Shown: piece after piece, positions 1 through 13,034 of the stretch | How the letters are laid out: every line of letters starts with the position of its first letter | How positions within the stretch are numbered: the stretch's first letter is position 1 | DNA from: Trichosphaerium sp. ATCC 40318 | Taxonomy: Eukaryota > Discosea > Flabellinia > Trichosidae | DNA: 64,000 nt | Assembly: GCA_038496445.1 (NCBI GenBank) | Contig: JALMLS010000594.1 | Location: 62,001 to 126,000, forward strand | Reading direction: 5' to 3' | The notes under the pieces: model-generated | Database searches by the model: none | What the model saw: the letters and a program-made list of their open reading frames with translations, nothing else | What the model was told of the DNA's origin: nothing | Position numbers and translations under genes: made by a program

Positions 1-2720
1 AGGCAATGACTTTGCTTTACTTACAGATAGATTTGAAGTAGCTGTAGAAGATATTGCGCTTAAAACTACAGCTGTGAAGATAAGCAGTAGAATAGAATTC
101 TTTTCAGATGAACTACAAAACTCAAGAACTCAAATAGTCGCCAACTGTGTACCTGCCCCTGTTTTTTTCAAAGAACTTTAAGAGAATTACTTTGACTTTA
201 TTGCAGGACTTCTTCAGTATGGATACTGCTTCTAGCAATGAAACATGGTTTGCTGGCGGTTTTAGTAGACCAACAGCAATTGGTGAGGTTACATTATACC
301 AACCAGGAGAACTTAGAGCTGGATTTATTATGCGCTCAGGAATAAATGGAGATATTAACCTTGCTTTGGTGGCAGGTTCGTTACACTCTTTTTTTTTTGG
401 GCTGTCTTTCCTGTTGGACCTTAAACAGTGTAAAGTGTTTGGAGAAAACATTATCTTTAAGCCAGTATTGCCGAAACAGCCAACCACAAGACACAAAAGT
501 TCAGCTGAAGTTGCCGGTTGCAGAGCGCTTTCTGAAAAATGTTGAATACTTACTGACATTGCTGTAGGTGGACCAACAGATGAATTACATATAGAACATG
601 TAAGAAGTATATCACGTGATGTCGCTATTGTTTTAGGGACATTTAATGGTGAAGCTACCGTAGGGTCACAAAATTTTTCAGCACAATCCTCCAAAGCAGC
701 ATTTATTGCACAGCTTGATTTTGATTTCTATGAGCCCTTCCCTGAAACTGTTTCTGGTGTACCGTCATCAAATGCAACTGATGTTGAAGATGTCGTACTA
801 GGAGATGATGTCTACATCATACTAAGTACGGAAAGGCTAACTTGATCGTTGTCTGCTTGCAACTTTGGTTATTTTATTGCTTCTAACATTGACACTATTT
901 AGATGTTACCTCTGATTTTGTAGCATCTAAAGTTACTTCTACTGCATATGCACAACCCATTGTTATCCAAATAAGCGATAACTGTACAGTAGGTAAGTGA
1001 GAGAGCGAAAAAATAACAAGTGTACAATAAGTGTAGCTAATATTTGGTTTGCCTTAGATTCTTTGTGTTTTAAGATACCATTTGAAGAGAACAAGAGCGT
1101 TCTCAATATTACGTCAATATCAGCCAAAAGGCAAAACAAAGCACAGCTTGTTGATGTTACAATATCCTTTACTTTGAAGCACAGTGCTTTTGATGGTGGT
1201 CCTACAACACCTCTCAGTGTGGATAGTACAATCGTTGTACTTCCACAAGCAATAGCATCACCAACTAGTGGCGGACAAGTTGTTAGTGGCAATGGTCCAA
1301 AATCAAACAACACTCTTTATATTATTTTGGGTGTTGCTGGTGTGTGCCTGTTGATTGCTATCATTGCAATGATAGCTGTTTTGGTGTTAAGGAAACGAAG
1401 AGTAAAACAAATATCTCCAACTCTTGTTACTGCAGCGAATAGTAATACGCTGTTGTACTTGAAGTATGATCAAATAACAATGGGAAAAGTAATAGGTATG
1501 TAAACTACTATGAATACTTCCAAAAACAGTACTAAGTTGTTTGATAGGTTATGGAAGTGCGTGTACTGTACACGACGCAGTTTATAATGATAATCCTATT
1601 GCTGTGAAAGTACCTCATGTTCAATCAAGTGAAAGTGCTGCTGCATTGGTTGCCGAAGCTGACATCATGAAGTAAGACAGAAGCAAGTGTTCTAACTATT
1701 TTTCTTATTGTTCAATTAGCTCAATACCTTCTCACCCAAACGTTGTTTCATTGATTGGTATATCACTCAAACAAGGGCATCCAAAACTGGTGATGGAGCT
1801 TGCAACTGGTGGTACACTTGAACAACACTATAAAGCAAAGCAAGATCCGTTCTTAGAATCAGAACTTGAGTTTTACGCAAAGCAAATAATAAAAGGATTG
1901 GGACATATCCATAAATCAAATGTAGTACACAAGTACGTTAAACTTTAACAGCCAACAGGCAGTCTCTAATGATCTATAAACAAGGGATTTGGCTTGTAGA
2001 AATATTATATTAGAGGGTGGCGTTCCTAAGATTACTGGTGCGGTCATTTTAAGCAACACCGTCTAGAATGTCCCTAATCCACTTTTTTTCTTTCTTAGAT
2101 TTTGGATTTCAACCTGAGAATATCAGTCTCAAAACAGCTGGCCCTGTTCAGTTTATGGCTCCTGAAAACTTTTCAAAGAAGTACTCATATGCAAGTGATA
2201 TATGGTGCGTTCATTTCACTAGATAGTACCTTTACTTAACTTCTAATTACAAAACCAGACTAACTTTCAAATTTGTTAATTTTAGGTCTTATGGTATTGT
2301 TATTCATGAGTTGCTCTACAGACAAACACCACATTATGATCATGCCTCAGATTTAGCTGGACTAGCTATAAAGATTAGAGAAACAGGATATACACCTGCT
2401 TTTTCTAATGGTTGTCCTAAAAATTGGATAACCTTGCTAACACGTTGCTGGGCCAAAGGTAAGTCCAACACTTTGTTGGTTTGCGGGTCTAATGATTCTC
2501 TTCTAGATCCAAGTCTTAGACCTACAGCACACGATATTATGCTTCAGCTTGGTGTAAACAACAATGATTGCGAAAGCTTCAGTTCAGCAAACTACCGTCC
2601 TGTACCAGCTAAGCTTGGAGGTGCTGACGATAGTGAAAGCTTTAGTGCCACCAATTACTACGCTGTACCAGCCAAGCATGAAAATGCAGCCGCCACCAAC
2701 TACGCTGATTACAGTTTATA
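1..2720 (+). CDS. Receptor tyrosine kinase-like protein, 5' end outside window
   Basis: The window opens just before an intron acceptor (exon starts near 27). I join about eleven exons, with introns at 149-206, 376-567, about 820-903, 992-1057 and six more through the kinase region. The extracellular part (to about 1310) has N-glycosylation sites and no domain I recognise. One membrane helix follows (TLYIILGVAGVCLLIAIIAM, then leucines and RKRR). The kinase domain has the glycine loop GYGSACTV, the AVK lysine, the catalytic loop HKDLACRN (the tyrosine-kinase form HxDLAxRN), DFG and an APE-like APEN. It should phosphorylate tyrosines on cytoplasmic partners after ligand sensing. The short tail carries three tyrosine modules, NYRPVPAK, NYYAVPAK and NYADYSL, which look like SH2 docking sites. 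Ends at TAG 2718-2720. The kinase class is well supported; ligand and orthologue are unknown. Confidence 0.85.
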
Positions 2721-3086
2721 GACTGTTCCAAATTTGGTGTTTTTGCTGTTCGTAGTCTATATAAACGTGATGGCATGTTTTAATACTGGAGAGTATATCT
2801 ATTTTTATAAAAACTGATTGCTATTGGCAACACAACACTCGAACCTCAAAATTAACTAAGTGTAAACTAATCACGTGATGTAAACCACATCTGTGATATA
2901 AACTGCCTACAGAATCTGACCTGTGTAGTTCAAGTTTGCTTACAATTATCATTGTAAATTGTTTTGAGAGCGAGCTATGCTAGTGTAACAGACTTAAAAA
3001 AAAAGGATATTTACATCACAAGTATCCACAACGTTTGTTGTATTGAGAAATTGGTAGAGGGTTTCAGTGCCTATTTGTAATAAGAT
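2721..3086. other. Intergenic stretch with one CACGTG palindrome
   Basis: This AT-rich spacer lies downstream of the receptor kinase. It contains a TCACGTGA site near 2871 and an A-run just before 3005. I see no convincing coding potential. Confidence 0.5.
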
Positions 3087-3763
3087 GCGACTTACAGAAA
3101 GAGGTTTAGCATACCAACTAAAGAAAGAGGACAACTTTGAAGAAGCTGTTTTTGGCAACTTCCCTTTTTTTGCCAATGCAACCATCATGGCCTCTTCAAA
3201 CACTATGCAAACAATTAAAAGAGAAGCTATGAACCCTGTAAACCTTACATTCATTAATACCATTTCCATTAAGAGCACTACATTCGACATATGAATGTGC
3301 CTTGTGTATAGTCAAACAGGATTATATTGAAGTACTAAGCTTACACCTATTTTTATAGCCATCTTTTCACCTTCCTCTCGTTTAATACACTTATTAGGGT
3401 CACTGGCTTCCTTTATTGTAGTTCTTCGGTCTGATTTAAGGCCAACAAGAACTATGTATGCTCCAGGGCACAAACTTTCTACTTCAGGTTTCCACTACAA
3501 GCACTAAGTTGAAGGAAGAAAAAACTCAAGTCAAGTACCTTTGTTGCAATGTTATGAAAGCTTATAGTAGAATTAACGCTGAAGCATATCATAACTACAT
3601 CAGTCTTCTTAATAGACATATAAGAAAGTCTCATGTTCAATTGCCTGACCACGAAAAAAATAAGAAACTGTTACTTACAAAGTACATAAGATATCTCAAA
3701 CGTTCATCATCGCAAGATGTATCCCATAAGCCTTATAAAATTGTCATAAAGTCAATCAAATAA
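3087..3763 (+). CDS. Unrecognised small gene or element remnant
   Basis: Two open segments lie in line. The first (from ATG 3087) begins MRLTERGLAYQLKKEDNFEE and runs until a possible donor near 3240. The second (about 3458-3763) is lysine-rich and ends with KIVIKSIK and TAA. The opening phrase resembles the start of gag-like proteins of some LTR retrotransposons (ELTEKGxxYKL types), but no protease, integrase or reverse transcriptase follows. It could be a short host gene with one intron or a decayed element end. Confidence is low because the join is uncertain. Confidence 0.3.
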
Positions 3764-4201
3764 TAAAGCACAAACCTAAGCATACTGTCTTACCCAAAAC
3801 TTCTATTTTTGAGCTACAGGTACTTAATAAAAAAAAATAGACAAAAAAAAAAGCCTTTCGGCTAAGACGTTTTTCTTGTTCATCACGTGACTATTTGTAA
3901 ACAAATTGCTAATTAAGCTAATCACCTCCAATTATCAAATACAGGCCGCGCTAATGTAGTTAAGATAAATGCTAACTAGAAAAATGACGTTGCTTACTGT
4001 TTGTAAAACAATTTTTAGTGTAGCGTATCAACAAGCTTGATTTACCTAGGCAGTTTTAATAACGACCCTTACCACTTCTACAACATGCCAACTGCTCTAT
4101 CTCCATTAACAACGATCTTTATAGTCATTGGAGTTTGTTTTCGTAAATTCAGCTGATTAGACTTTGCCTATCAAATCTCAATTAATTTTGTTATCGTTCG
4201 A
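3764..4201. other. Intergenic stretch upstream of the GT8 gene
   Basis: No coding signal is visible. The stretch has A-runs around 3830-3850 and a TCACGTGA palindrome near 3881. It presumably holds the promoter of the downstream glycosyltransferase gene. Confidence 0.45.
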
Positions 4202-5811
4202 ATGATGTTAGAGGTGCTTCCTCAAAAGTATCCATGGATTATACTGTTGATATTGTTAGTAGTTGTGGCGATGTATCTTGTACTATGTGCGTATTTCGTA
4301 CTCTTTAAATCCTCTAACACATTAAAACACGTGAAGACAGCGATGACAATCTACCAATAGCATTTTCTGTATCAAACACAGTTGAGCAACAGAAAACAAC
4401 GACTAGTCCGCCATTGCCGCCTAAATACTGTTATACGACACTAGTAGGTACGTTGATGCGTAATGGAGCGTGACATACGTTTTTAAGTCATCGCTCCGAC
4501 ACGTGATTAAATTAAATAAGGGTCAAACAACTACATCATGCCGTTAATGGTATTGGCATACAGCATGAAATTACAAAACCTTTCGTATCCATTTATCGTA
4601 TATGTAACTGATGACGTTCTTCCTAATGCACGTTGTTATTAAAGCTGAGTAGTTGTGTATTAACATAATCACACGGTCTAGATTCCGGCAGGTTGGGAAG
4701 GACTTATTGATGAGATTCGTGTACTTAAAGCTGAACCTGATTTTCTAAAAGGACTTTCAAATCATATTAGCGAAGTACTGTTACTTGCAACTTCACAGTT
4801 ACGCTACACTTGCTGACCAAGGTTTTTGTTAGTTAGACGCCATACAGTTCCAAAAATTATTGTTTTTCAAACTATTGCTTGAGTTCGAAATTGTTTGCTT
4901 CATCGATGCTGATATTGTTATTATTGACAACATTGACGAAATATTCACTTTTCCAACACCTGCAGGTATCACGTGATTTATAAAAAAGAATTTATGACAT
5001 GTTTTATTTAGCTCATCATGAGTATTGGGCAGAAAAGGGAGATGATTCAGTAAACACAGGTTTCTTCACATACGAACCTTCAAAAACTATGTTCAATTTT
5101 CTAGCTACAAATTTAAAGTTTTTTTATGATTCAGTAAGAGAGTTCAGTACAATTTGTAATGATCAGTATATATTGAATGAAGCGTTCCATGGAAGGTATA
5201 ATAATACTCGTGCACATAACACTACATATTGGTACAACCTTCCACAGTACGTGAAAAGCAAATTTTCTGGAATTCTTCTGGAGAGAAAAAACATTACTAC
5301 AAACTGTACTACTTATCATTGTTGTTCATAGGTATTATGTCATGGATATGAGAGTACTGAATTTATACTACAAGAAACCGGGATGGATGCATTCAAAAGT
5401 ATTACACTATCCATCTAGTGGCCGAAAGCCATGGAGCACGAACGTAAATACAAGTCGTATTTTTACCCTTTTTCTTTCTTAATACGGCAACTGGTTCAGT
5501 TTCTTTCTTATTCGTTCAAATAGAATCCGAGGATTGTACTGCAAATGATACAATGGTGGAGATTCTACGATGGTTTGGTTAGTAATTATCCTGTGTTAAC
5601 ACAAAGTCAAAAACTATTTCATGCGAATGTGACCAAGCTAAAAAAACCAGAAGTGTTTCATAACGTATCATGGCATCCTTATGCTACAATAGAGAAGATT
5701 AATGAGCGTTCTGTGCTAGGAACTATAACTTATGATGACTATCAGGACAATATAAAACCATACATGCGCTTGCAAGAGTACAACGTTTACCGAAACAATT
5801 CTAAAAAATAA
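4202..5811 (+). CDS. GT8-family glycosyltransferase, type II membrane protein
   Basis: The first exon encodes a short cytoplasmic end and one signal-anchor helix (PWIILLILLVVVAMYLVL), as expected for a Golgi enzyme. After a proline/threonine-rich stem comes a GT8 (glycogenin/GUX-like) catalytic domain: CYTTLV...MVLAYSMKLQNLSYPFIVYVTDD, then the metal-binding DxD segment FIDADIVIIDNID, VNTGFFTYEPS, and a late LHYPSSGRKPW resembling the family's conserved histidine-glycine-KPW segment. About seven exons are joined across short introns, several holding CACGTG (near 4328, 4500 and 4969). It probably transfers a sugar from a nucleotide donor onto a glycan or protein in the secretory pathway. Donor and acceptor cannot be read from the sequence. 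It ends at TAA 5809-5811. The family call is good; exon borders are approximate. Confidence 0.8.
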
Positions 5812-6367
5812 ATAACAAAATGACCATACCAAAAGGTCCGTCAGCAATGCTCATGCTTCTCCCTATCCGTAGTCTCCAAAGAGGATTTGGAGAACTTATG
5901 ACGTAGAGTAATTACTAAGTAGTCGTAACAAGGCCATAATTGGAAGCGTTTTACTATCCCGCATCTGCCTTAAGCATTATATTTCACTACCTGTGACAAC
6001 ATTTCTTCCGCTACTTTTCATTGGCACGTGCGTACAACGGGGAAAAGAAACGAAATTTCAGGAATTTATGAACTCATAAACGATTTTGCGGCTGTAGCTA
6101 CGTCCATTGAAAAGCTGGAGAATTGTACTGTTTTTAATACTTACAGGCTGAACTACAAGTCAATTGTTTTATACACCATTAAATCACTTTCGAATCAGCT
6201 CCAAGCAATCATGAACTCGACTAAATACGGTTTGCAAGACGAAAATGATTTTTCTGTAAGTGCAACGTTAATACGCCTTCCTTTAATGTGGTTATCCATA
6301 AATACATGTATTTTAACCGTATTAGTAGTACGACGGGCCTATAGATGATGGTTGCTACGATTCACGT
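5812..6367. other. Spacer with a weak open frame
   Basis: It has a CACGTG near 6025 and one open frame (about 6028-6348, no clear start) with a hydrophobic end. No family is recognised and codon context is unconvincing. It may be the 5' untranslated or promoter region of the next gene, or an unplaced exon. Confidence 0.3.
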
Positions 6368-7009
6368 ATGAGCGAAATGAGTTGTAGTACAGATCCCAAT
6401 ACAGGTAAATTAGTGTGTAATAAGGTCGTTAAGACCATTAGACGATGCCCAGGAAAAGCACCGGTACAACATATGCTCAAAAACCGTTCAAACGCTAAAT
6501 TACGCGTAGATAATAATAAACGAGACAACTGAAGAAAATATTCCACCACATGAAAGCTCTTTTGATCAAAATCAGTTTCCTCCCGGTTTTGGGTACGTAA
6601 AATATCATTGCGTTGAAGTTACAAGCGTTTTTAAACCAATAATTACTTTGTGACACTTTGTTACTTTTTTTTTTTTAACGACCGTTTAGCTTTCACCAAG
6701 GCGGAAACAAGGATGACTTTTTTGGCCCATCATTGGGTGATATTATAGGTGCAATGTTTGGTGGTATGCTTGGACAGGATCCTTTAAAGATGAGTGACTT
6801 TGACGATTTCTTTGGTACATTTAAAAAAAAATGTCAAAAAAAAACATGTCATTGCACTTTAACATTTTTTTTCCTTCTCACACGTGTGTATAGATAAACG
6901 AGACCAAGATTTCGGTAGATTTCCAAATGACACTCGTCAAAATGTTGATCAAGGCGCGTTTGATGATGGAGAAGACGAATGGCTACGCCAACCGCGCACA
7001 AAGCGTTAA
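6368..7009 (+). CDS. Small acidic, glycine/phenylalanine-rich protein
   Basis: The model starts MSEMSCSTDPNTGKLVCNKV followed by a CPGK segment, and has introns within 6460-6520, at about 6590-6690 and at about 6820-6893. The middle exon reads FHQGGNKDDFFGPSLGDIIG and then FGGMLGQDPLKMSDFDDFFG. The last exon is charged and ends QPRTKR with TAA. The Phe/Gly/Asp-rich centre faintly recalls HAX1-type proteins, but the likeness is too weak to assign a function. No signal peptide or membrane segment is seen. An intron holds a CACGTG site near 6882. The reading frame stays open across the proposed joins, which supports a real gene. Confidence 0.5.
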
Positions 7010-8252
7010 AATATATCCACACACTGTACATAGAGCAAATAAAGCGTTTTGAAGACGTCTGAGCTCAGAAACAATTAAGTCTCAGCGCATAAAATAAGTC
7101 AGAAAGCATAAAAATTTTCACCCACAACACGCCACGCGTCTTGCTACTTGTTCTATAAGTACACCCATTGTTAGGGCACACCACAGTATGCTGTAGAACC
7201 ACCAACATCGTACGTAAACCCTTTCTTCTTGATTTCCTTCTTTTCTCTTTGTCTTTAAATCACATGATGACCATACCGTGTTACCCTACCAAGTGGTGGC
7301 CACTATGAGTACAACCTTTTAGCTATTTTTCTGAGGATAAATAACCAAAACGCTTTTCTTTCCTTGACGCACGAAAGCAGTTAGATTAACGTTATACCTA
7401 GGCGACCAAAAATAAAACAAGCAAAGGCCATAGCGATTAGAAAAATGCGTAAAACTACCTGCGAGTGAAACGTACGCATTCAAGACCTAACCGCAACCGT
7501 TTTTATTTTAAATCGTTACGATGACGACACAAAACGCATTGACTGAATTTTATGTGGTCCAATCGTTACGACCGTGCTGAGAAAATTATAATAATCAAAT
7601 CTACAATTTTTTACCGCCTAAATACTTGAAAGTCGCTAACGCCTTCAAAAGGGTTCCCAAACCGAACAATACAAGACACTCGAATACAGGGAACCAGAAC
7701 AGAACACCAAAGACAACGTACGCGATAACTAAGACAAAAACAAGAAAAAAAATCTACTTTATTTCTTGCATGATTAAGAAACATTTGAACCTCATTCATT
7801 CTGAAATGTACTGTCGATAAAGCGTAGATGAAGCAAGAAAAAAAAATATCAAAAACTTTTCGCATTTTTTGTTCCTCTCCTTCAAATCAACTTACGTTCA
7901 TCAAAGGTACCACGATTGACCCCGAAGTCAAATAAAATAACAACAACAACATCCAACAACACGATGCCTTGTTCTGTGTACATAGCGTTTTAAACTCAAA
8001 AAGCGAGAATGTTATGTACATGGCATGAGGCTAAATGTATTGTTCTTCATTGTTTCTCAGAGTACATACTCAATTAGTCATAATCACTCCATGTCTGAAC
8101 GGCACTAGAGGTCTTGCTTTTACGGTTAACTGTTGAGGGCCTGAAGTTGAATTGAAGAGTATCTGAAGGTCTGTCGAATGTCTGAACCTCAACAAGGGTA
8201 AGCTGAACAAGCTATGAAAGAATTGCAATAAAGTCTTTCGTTTTTAATTGGC
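7010..8252. other. Long intergenic stretch without a recognised gene
   Basis: Only short unconvincing open frames occur in either direction. Composition is AT-rich with scattered homopolymer runs. No RNA gene was recognised. The 3' part should contain the promoter of the D123-type gene. Confidence 0.45.
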
Positions 8253-9989
8253 AATGGCGAAGCAAACCAATCCGTTATCAGGATCACCAATTATTACTAC
8301 GTAACTCGCTGGGTTGTGAGGTTCGGTTGAACCGTGTTGTTGTCCTATTGTGTTCTTCACCGCTTCAGTTAAACAAGGAGCTCTGCCTAAGGCAGTAAAA
8401 CAAGTAAAGAATGCTTACAAGTGAATCAATAGCTGAAGAGTTCATTGAGCTTGCTGTAGATGACCATAACCCGGAAAAAGAAGCTACCACGTTCGCTTTT
8501 ACAGCTGTTTTGACAAGTTTATGATTAAAACGTTTAGAATATTGTCTGCTAATACATCAGACGGTCCCCTCCGCGTCCAGCTCCTAGAACAATGCTCTTT
8601 TAACGCTTGGTATTAAACGTAAACGCGTCTGAACGTTTTTTCTAAACAAACCAGGTATCCAGCGCTTAGAGAGCTTACTTTCAACTCAGTTGTTATTGAA
8701 ATCAGCGAAGAACATATTCGTACTCTAGTAAATAGGTACAACTGTGCGGACGTGCGTCAAACAAGATTCAACTGTAAAAAAAATGGACAAAAAAAAAATA
8801 GGAATCGACTTTGAGCTTGAAGCACAAGGACGCTTTGAAGGATTTAGAGAAAATAATGGACGAAGCAATAAGATCAACTCAGGGTACATTTTCTTATACA
8901 GCTAACCTGTTGGATAGAGCTAACGCAAAGGTTTTCCAAGGTGATCAAAAACAAGGAGTATTTTTTCGATTTGATACAAGAAGGTACACATTAACGCGAG
9001 ATTTATCACGTGACTTTATTTCTTTTTGTTTGCAATTTCTCATTTGCTCAGCCCAAAAGATGCTTCATTCTTGTCGAAGTCAACAGCGTCAAGACTTCAA
9101 GAGGCATTGAAGAGGTCATCAAACCCTTCACCTGAACACGAGGCAATAAAATTGTTAGTTGAAGCGGCAAGCAAGGGTATGCGCGTATCAAATGCGTCTG
9201 AAGCATTAGATCTGATAAATGAAAGGCAATTGAATATAATATGATTTTTGAGTACTTATTCTTATGTTAGTCCTCGGATCTGGAACGATTTGATGGCTAT
9301 CTTAAATTTTTCTGAGCAACCAAAAACATATCTCATTTTTAGGGAGTGGAAAACCATTAGTCTTGAAGGTTAACGTTCTTGAATATTGCATCGTTTTATT
9401 TGCTAACAATAAATTAAGATGAATTTCGAGTGTTTGTTTCAAATGGCAAGGTACCTTACAACGTCACTTGCGATTGTTGCAACATTAAGATTGCTATCAT
9501 TTAGATTTGTGCGATCGGACAATACTTCCACTTCTTGTACTTCCCAAAGCTTGCTTCAGATGAATCATATCTCCAAGGTAAGTATAAGTAGTTATAATTG
9601 TGTATACTGATTGATGATAGATAAACAAAGGGAAATCATAGCGATTGTCAAGAAGGCTTTGAAGGTTTTACCCGAATCTCTACAAACAGTTATTATTGAT
9701 GTTGTTTTTGTTGGCTCCACTCCGTTTGTCTTAGAACTTAACCCTTGTGTACGTACCCTCAAAATACCTTAGTGTCAATGTCACCTACATATTGCTTATT
9801 GTTATTGAGGGACCGTCTTCTGGGGCTGGTTTGTTCAATTGGGAGAAAGATAACAAACTTCTTAATGGATGCGAAGAAAAAATTGAATTTCGTGTCAGAA
9901 AACAACCACGTGATAATTTTGATGGTGTAACATTATTGCCTGTAGGATACAAAAAAGTACTAGAACAAGCAATGTGCCAACAGAAATAA
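8253..9989 (+). CDS. D123 (CDC123-like) ATP-grasp protein
   Basis: About eight exons are joined. The first begins MAKQTNPLSGSPIITT. Family marks appear in order: YPALRELTFNSVVIEI, then GVFFRFDTRSPKDASF (split by an intron after the TR codons), EWKTISLE, EFRVFVSNGK joined to ICAIGQYFHFLYFPKLA, VIIDVVFVGSTPFVLELNP, and GPSSGAGLFNWEKDNKLL. These match the D123 family, which shares an ATP-grasp fold. In yeast and animals CDC123 is an assembly chaperone for translation factor eIF2. The RSPKD form differs from the classic animal CDC123 motif, so this may be a protist D123 subfamily rather than the direct orthologue. One intron carries TCACGTGA near 9007, and another CACGTG lies in the last exon near 9906. 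Ends at TAA 9987-9989. Confidence 0.75.
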
Positions 9990-10206
9990 ATCAACAAAAG
10001 ATGAACCCCTTTTTTTAAACCTCAAAAACTGTACTCTAAGCTGCCTCGTTAAAACTCAGTTGAGGGTCGTTAATTGGTGTAAAACCGCAGTAAAAAGTAG
10101 TCACTATCTACCACTAATTAGTCGTTTTGGGTAAAAGTCTATTGTATTCTACTGACTTATTTCTTGTTCGTTACAAAAACCGTTCAGGATTGTGCGCTAG
10201 TTGACA

Positions 10207-12626
10207 ATGCTTCGAATTGCAGTATTCGCGTTTGTATTAGTGCTATCAGCTTTAGTTTGTTCTCAAAAGCCACCGAAGCCTCATGTGTTGTTTATATTGA
10301 TAGATGACTACGGTTGGGCTAATGTTGGATACCACAGGTACTGAATTATCCGAATATAAAAAGAAAACAAGCGAAGCAAAACAAAAAAAAGGATTGTTGG
10401 CCATTTTGCTCTTTAAATTTCTTCACGTGGGACATCTTTAACTTTGAAAGGAACCCACCAACTAGAGAGGTTCAAACACCAAACATGGATAAATTGGTTG
10501 CTGAAGGCATAGAATTAGACAGACATTATGTATTCAAAGTAAGAAATCAGCAAACTTTTCTAGCTACTTTTCTTCTTTTTGTATTTTTATTTATAATCAC
10601 GTGCCATAATTTCCTTTCCTTCTTATCAGAAACGATAGTACTGCTCACCAACACGTTCGGCAATACAGTCGGGGCGCAACCCGATACATGTTAACGTCCT
10701 CAACATCGATCCAGTGTACCACAACCCAAATGATCCTGTTTCTGGATTTCAAGGTATTCCAAGGAACATGACTGGTATAGCCGAGAAAATGAAGAGCGCT
10801 GGATACGCAACTCACATGACCGGCAAATGGTACGTTTTCTATGTAACAAAGAGAAAGCTAACAAATTCTCAGGGATGCTGGAATGGTATCATGCATTAGC
10901 TGATTTCTTTGTTTTCTTTTTCTGGTCGTTTATTTATAGTTTAGGCAACACCTGATCATTCTCCTCTTGGCAGAGGGTACGAAACAAGCTTACATTACTT
11001 TCATCACCTGAACGACTACTGGACGTGCGTGAATTGTTTGAGTCTGAGAAACTTAGTAGCGAAGCACCTTTTTTTGTTTACACTTTGAAGGTTTGAGAGA
11101 GACAAATGCTCAAGCAAGAATATCGTGGATCTGTGGAAAACTGACGCACCAGCACGTGCACTTACAAATCCGCATAATTGCAGCCAAACAAATCAACCAA
11201 GGGATTGTGTTTATGAAGATGCCCTGTTTTCTGAATTCGTTCTTGATGTACTTGATAATCATGATCCATCGACTCCCTTGTTCCTCTTCTGGGCACCACA
11301 CTCAGTACATAATCCTCTTGAGGTACAAATAAAAAGAGTTATATACTTGCCGCTAACAGAGGTATAACAGGTGCCTCAGGAATACGTTGACAAGTTCTCA
11401 TTTATTGATATAAAACACAGACAATTGTACCATGTACTGTTTATTTACAATCTTTTTTCCTTTTTTCTGTTCAACTAATCTGTTGTAGGCAATGACAAAC
11501 TATATTGATGACCGTATTGGTGTTGTTGTGAATACTCTTAAAGAAAAAGGAATGTACGATGATACATTGATTGTTATGTCTTCAGACAACGGAGGTCCAA
11601 TTTATGCAAATGGTAAAAAACAAAATCCCGTAACAAATTTCTTTTCTCTCACACTTTTGTGAGGTACTGCTGGAGGTAATAATTGGCCCCTACGAGGAGG
11701 TAAAATAAGTAATTTTGAGGGAGGCGTACGAGTAAATGCATTCGCTTCAGGAGGTCTTGTAAGTACTTGCTTATTTAACAAGGTTGTCTTTGGGGTCTCT
11801 AACAAAGTTCAGATTCCTAAAGAACGTCGAGGTACAAAAGAAGAAGGGTACATCTGTGGTTGGGATTGGTATGCTACGTTCTGTCATTTAGCAGGTGTAG
11901 ATCCGACAGATGAGAAAGCAGCTAAAGGTGCAAACAAGTAGCTTGCAATTCCAGTTTTTTATGCTTTTCGATAGCGAACTTGCCGCCGATTGATTCTTTC
12001 AACATGTGGCCTATTTTGTCTGGACAAACAAAGACAAGTCCAAGAAATATAATCCCTCTTGGGAGTCCAGATCCTGTTGATAAAGGAGGTGCTATGGTTC
12101 CTACAATGGTAAACGCTATAATAGTAGGAGAATGGAAGGTATAAAAGAGACTTGCTGACGGTTCTAATACTAAAAAACATGTAGCTCCTTGTTGGCAACA
12201 TTACTCAAGATTCTTGGACCGGTCCTATTTATCCTAATGCTACAACAAATTGGGATTCTTTAAAAGTTCACTTAGCTTGCGGAGATAGCGGATGTCTCTT
12301 CAACATAAAGAACGGTAAGTCACTCTAGCCAAAAGAAAACTAGCCTTGGAGTTTCTGTTTTTTCTATTTTGTTCACGTGATAAAACACACTTAATTTGTG
12401 ATTACTGTGAATGTCTTGGTTTATTGTTTGGTTTACTTTCTACCTAGATCCTACTGAACACTTTGATATGGCCAGTGTAGAACCAAAGATTCTTGCTGAA
12501 ATGCATGGGCATCTTAAGAAAGCACAAGCATCTGTTTTCAGTCCTAATAGAGGTACTGTTTCACCAATAGCTTGTGAAGATGCTCTTAACAAGTATGATG
12601 GATATTGGGGTCCTTTTCTTAAATAA
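10207..12626 (+). CDS. Secreted arylsulfatase (ARSB-like, S1 family)
   Basis: The start gives a clear signal peptide (MLRIAVFAFVLVLSALVCS). The catalytic segments follow in order: LFILIDDYGWANVGYH (metal-binding aspartates), TPNMDKLVAEGIELDRHYVF joined to YCSPTRSAIQSGR. The cysteine in CSPTR is the residue converted to formylglycine by the sulfatase-modifying enzyme. Next come MKSAGYATHMTGKWDAG, WAPHSVHNPLE, VMSSDNGGP, GGVRVNAFASGG and a C-terminal CLFNIKNDPTEHFDMAS typical of arylsulfatase B/I/J. It should cleave sulfate esters from glycans or small compounds in a lysosome or outside the cell. About ten introns; CACGTG sites lie in introns near 10424, 10598 and 12373. Length and motif order look complete and undamaged. 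Ends at TAA 12624-12626. Confidence 0.9.
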
Positions 12627-12774
12627 AACCTGAGTTGACAATCATCTTCCTTGTGCCTGGTTATGGATTCATGAACCTTTTCGGCTTCGCAAGTGAGATG
12701 TAAAAGTTAGTGTCTGACTCACTTTTCTGCTTGGAAATTCTCGTTTCTCAATTTCCGAAATGTTCATAGCGCCA

Positions 12775-12985
12775 AAAAAAATACAGTACAAGTACAAACT
12801 AAAACAGTTTATTTACAAGTAAATAATACAATGGGTGAGCGTCTTTTGTATTGAAGAGCATGTGACAAATCTGAGATAGACACCAAAAAAGGCGGTCATT
12901 GTAATTCTTCCCTGTATAATTTTCTCCCTTGCTATAAATTTATCAAAACAGAATTCTCACGGTACCTGTAACAACTCGTCTTATA
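12775..12985 (+). repeat. Dispersed repeat, inverted copy at 39.9-40.1 kb
   Basis: The segment from the region around 12770 (ACAGTACAAGTACAAACTAA and on) to GGTACCTGTAACAAC near 12975 matches, in reverse orientation, the stretch 39905-40110. The match covers the AGGCGGTCATTGTAATTC block. The copy at 39.9 kb has a CACGTG at 40004 where this one has CATGTG. This copy sits directly upstream of an F-box/LRR gene and so may carry promoter sequence. Confidence 0.7.
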
Positions 12986-13034
12986 ACCTTAGATAAGGAA
13001 AACGACAATTATTACCCACACCGTTAATACGACT

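Noticed and set aside
7611-7865. Overlapping open frames on both strands
   Set aside because: No family likeness, low-complexity lysine/threonine content, no supporting exons nearby.
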